From Sphingorhabdus wooponensis (lineage in GTDB: Bacteria > Pseudomonadota > Alphaproteobacteria > Sphingomonadales > Sphingomonadaceae), in assembly GCF_003933235.1 (NCBI RefSeq), contig NZ_RWJI01000001.1:1184001-1248000 (forward strand): a stretch of DNA of 64,000 nucleotides, written 5' to 3'. Below, piece after piece: positions 63,445 to 64,000 of this stretch. The notes under the pieces are model-generated. The model saw only the letters and a program-made list of their open reading frames with translations. It searched no databases and was not told where the DNA came from. The position numbers were made by a program, and so were the translations under genes. The number at the start of each line of letters is the position of its first letter. Position 1 is the first letter of the stretch.

Positions 63445-64000
63445 CTATGTTCCGGGTGTCAGCAGGTCGAGAAAGCGTGCGGCCGCCATAAATTCGCCTT
63501 CGCGGTCACTCCGGTTTTTTTGCGCCCAATGGTCGGCGCCCCATAATTCTTCCTGCCAAAGCTCGTCCAAGCACGCGGCTTTCCATATGTCTTCAGGCGT
63601 GCCTGCGCGCTCAATCACCGCCAAGGTTGCAACAAGCGACCCCGACAAATGCGCAAGCTTCGCCATCGCTGCCAGCTCAAATGCCCCGCGTGCCGCAACT
63701 GCTCCGCGCAATATCTCCAGCGTTGCGGCAGATTGCGGCTGGTGCATGATGCCTTCAACAATCACAAAGCTGATGTCATAGCGCCCTTGCGCCCAATGTA
63801 GCCAAGGGTCCCAAATCTCGGCCTGCCGATCGGCCAAAGCCTCACCTGCCGCCGCGCGATAACAAAAAAGATCCGTTTCACCATAAGCGGCAATGGCGGC
63901 GGCAAAACCAGCATGATCCGGCGCGATCCGGTCAATGGCGGCATTGGCAAAGCCCGTCACGGGCATCAATGCGGGGTTCAGCGTTTTTTCCACTGCTTCC
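63445..64000 (-). CDS. ATP12 family chaperone protein, 5' end cut by window edge
   Basis: About 185 residues visible; the frame is open past 64000 (reading EAVEKTLNPALMPVTGFANA), so the GTG at 63993 is probably internal. IWDPWLHWAQGRYDISFVIVEGI, GSLVATLAVIERAGTPEDIWKAACLDELWQEELWG are hallmarks of ATP12, an assembly factor for the F1 ATPase alpha subunit. This family is typical of Alphaproteobacteria and mitochondria. The missing N-terminus lies beyond the window. Confidence 0.87.
   Translation of the reverse strand, partial: EAVEKTLNPALMPVTGFANAAIDRIAPDHAGFAAAIAAYGETDLFCYRAAAGEALADRQAEIWDPWLHWAQGRYDISFVIVEGIMHQPQSAATLEILRGAVAARGAFELAAMAKLAHLSGSLVATLAVIERAGTPEDIWKAACLDELWQEELWGADHWAQKNRSDREGEFMAAARFLDLLTPGT

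Overview
The window looks like ordinary chromosome of an alphaproteobacterium of the Sphingomonadaceae (Sphingorhabdus/Sphingopyxis-like). The reasons are the moderate GC, two large TonB-dependent receptors, a MucR/Ros regulator, a short-form HisG, a compact RNase E/G-like protein, SspB of the alphaproteobacterial type, an ATP12-family chaperone, and the gene order nifU-tsaB-rimI-mucR-fur-plsC-miaB-phoH-ybeY-corC. These are family-level judgements made by eye; no database search was possible. No phage, insertion sequence, CRISPR array, plasmid gene or replication origin was seen.

Layout. 1-5.1 kb (minus): four-gene glutamylpolyamine (putrescine) catabolism operon behind a TorF-type porin. 5.4-8.2 kb: Lrp regulator divergent from alanine dehydrogenase, then a LacI-type regulator. 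8.3-11.1 kb: secreted protein of unknown role and acetyl-CoA synthetase. 11.3-16.3 kb: tRNA-Tyr, RlmB, AlkA-type glycosylase, two SDRs, PCD and CcmAB. 16.4-24.3 kb: long plus-strand housekeeping run (Fe-S, t6A, RimI, MucR, Fur, PlsC, MiaB, PhoH, YbeY, CorC). 24.3-28.8 kb: MOSC protein, glycosyltransferase, RarA with a coupled RNase-H-fold candidate, tRNA-Thr and a 46-residue DUF2256 gene. 29-36.7 kb: two TonB-dependent receptors around tRNA-Phe and infA-maf-RNase-yacG. 36.8-42.5 kb (minus): proton pyrophosphatase, then hisG-hisD-nusB-thiL. 42.5-50.6 kb: DUF2332, epoxide-hydrolase-like protein, bolA, and dnaJ-like-cobS-peroxiredoxin-lipoprotein hydrolase-cobT. 50.7-54.9 kb: methyltransferase, nitroreductase, cysS and a 2-hydroxyacid dehydrogenase. 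55-57.1 kb: groESL under CIRCE. 57.2-64 kb: hisBHAF, sspB-fumC, gmk, and a truncated ATP12 gene.

Many genes are translationally coupled through ATGA, GTGA or TAATG overlaps, so I moved several starts inward from the longest frame to the overlapping codon.

The most interesting non-genic signal is a dispersed element of about 70-75 bp, present in three copies (nusB/thiL spacer, groEL/groES spacer, after fumC). Each copy has two hairpins with 8-bp stems and 5-nt loops, 20-21 nt apart. Several perfect palindromes next to promoters are candidate operators. The most unusual gene arrangement is cobS and cobT separated by a periplasmic peroxiredoxin and a lipoprotein hydrolase. I found no clearly new defence or mobile system.
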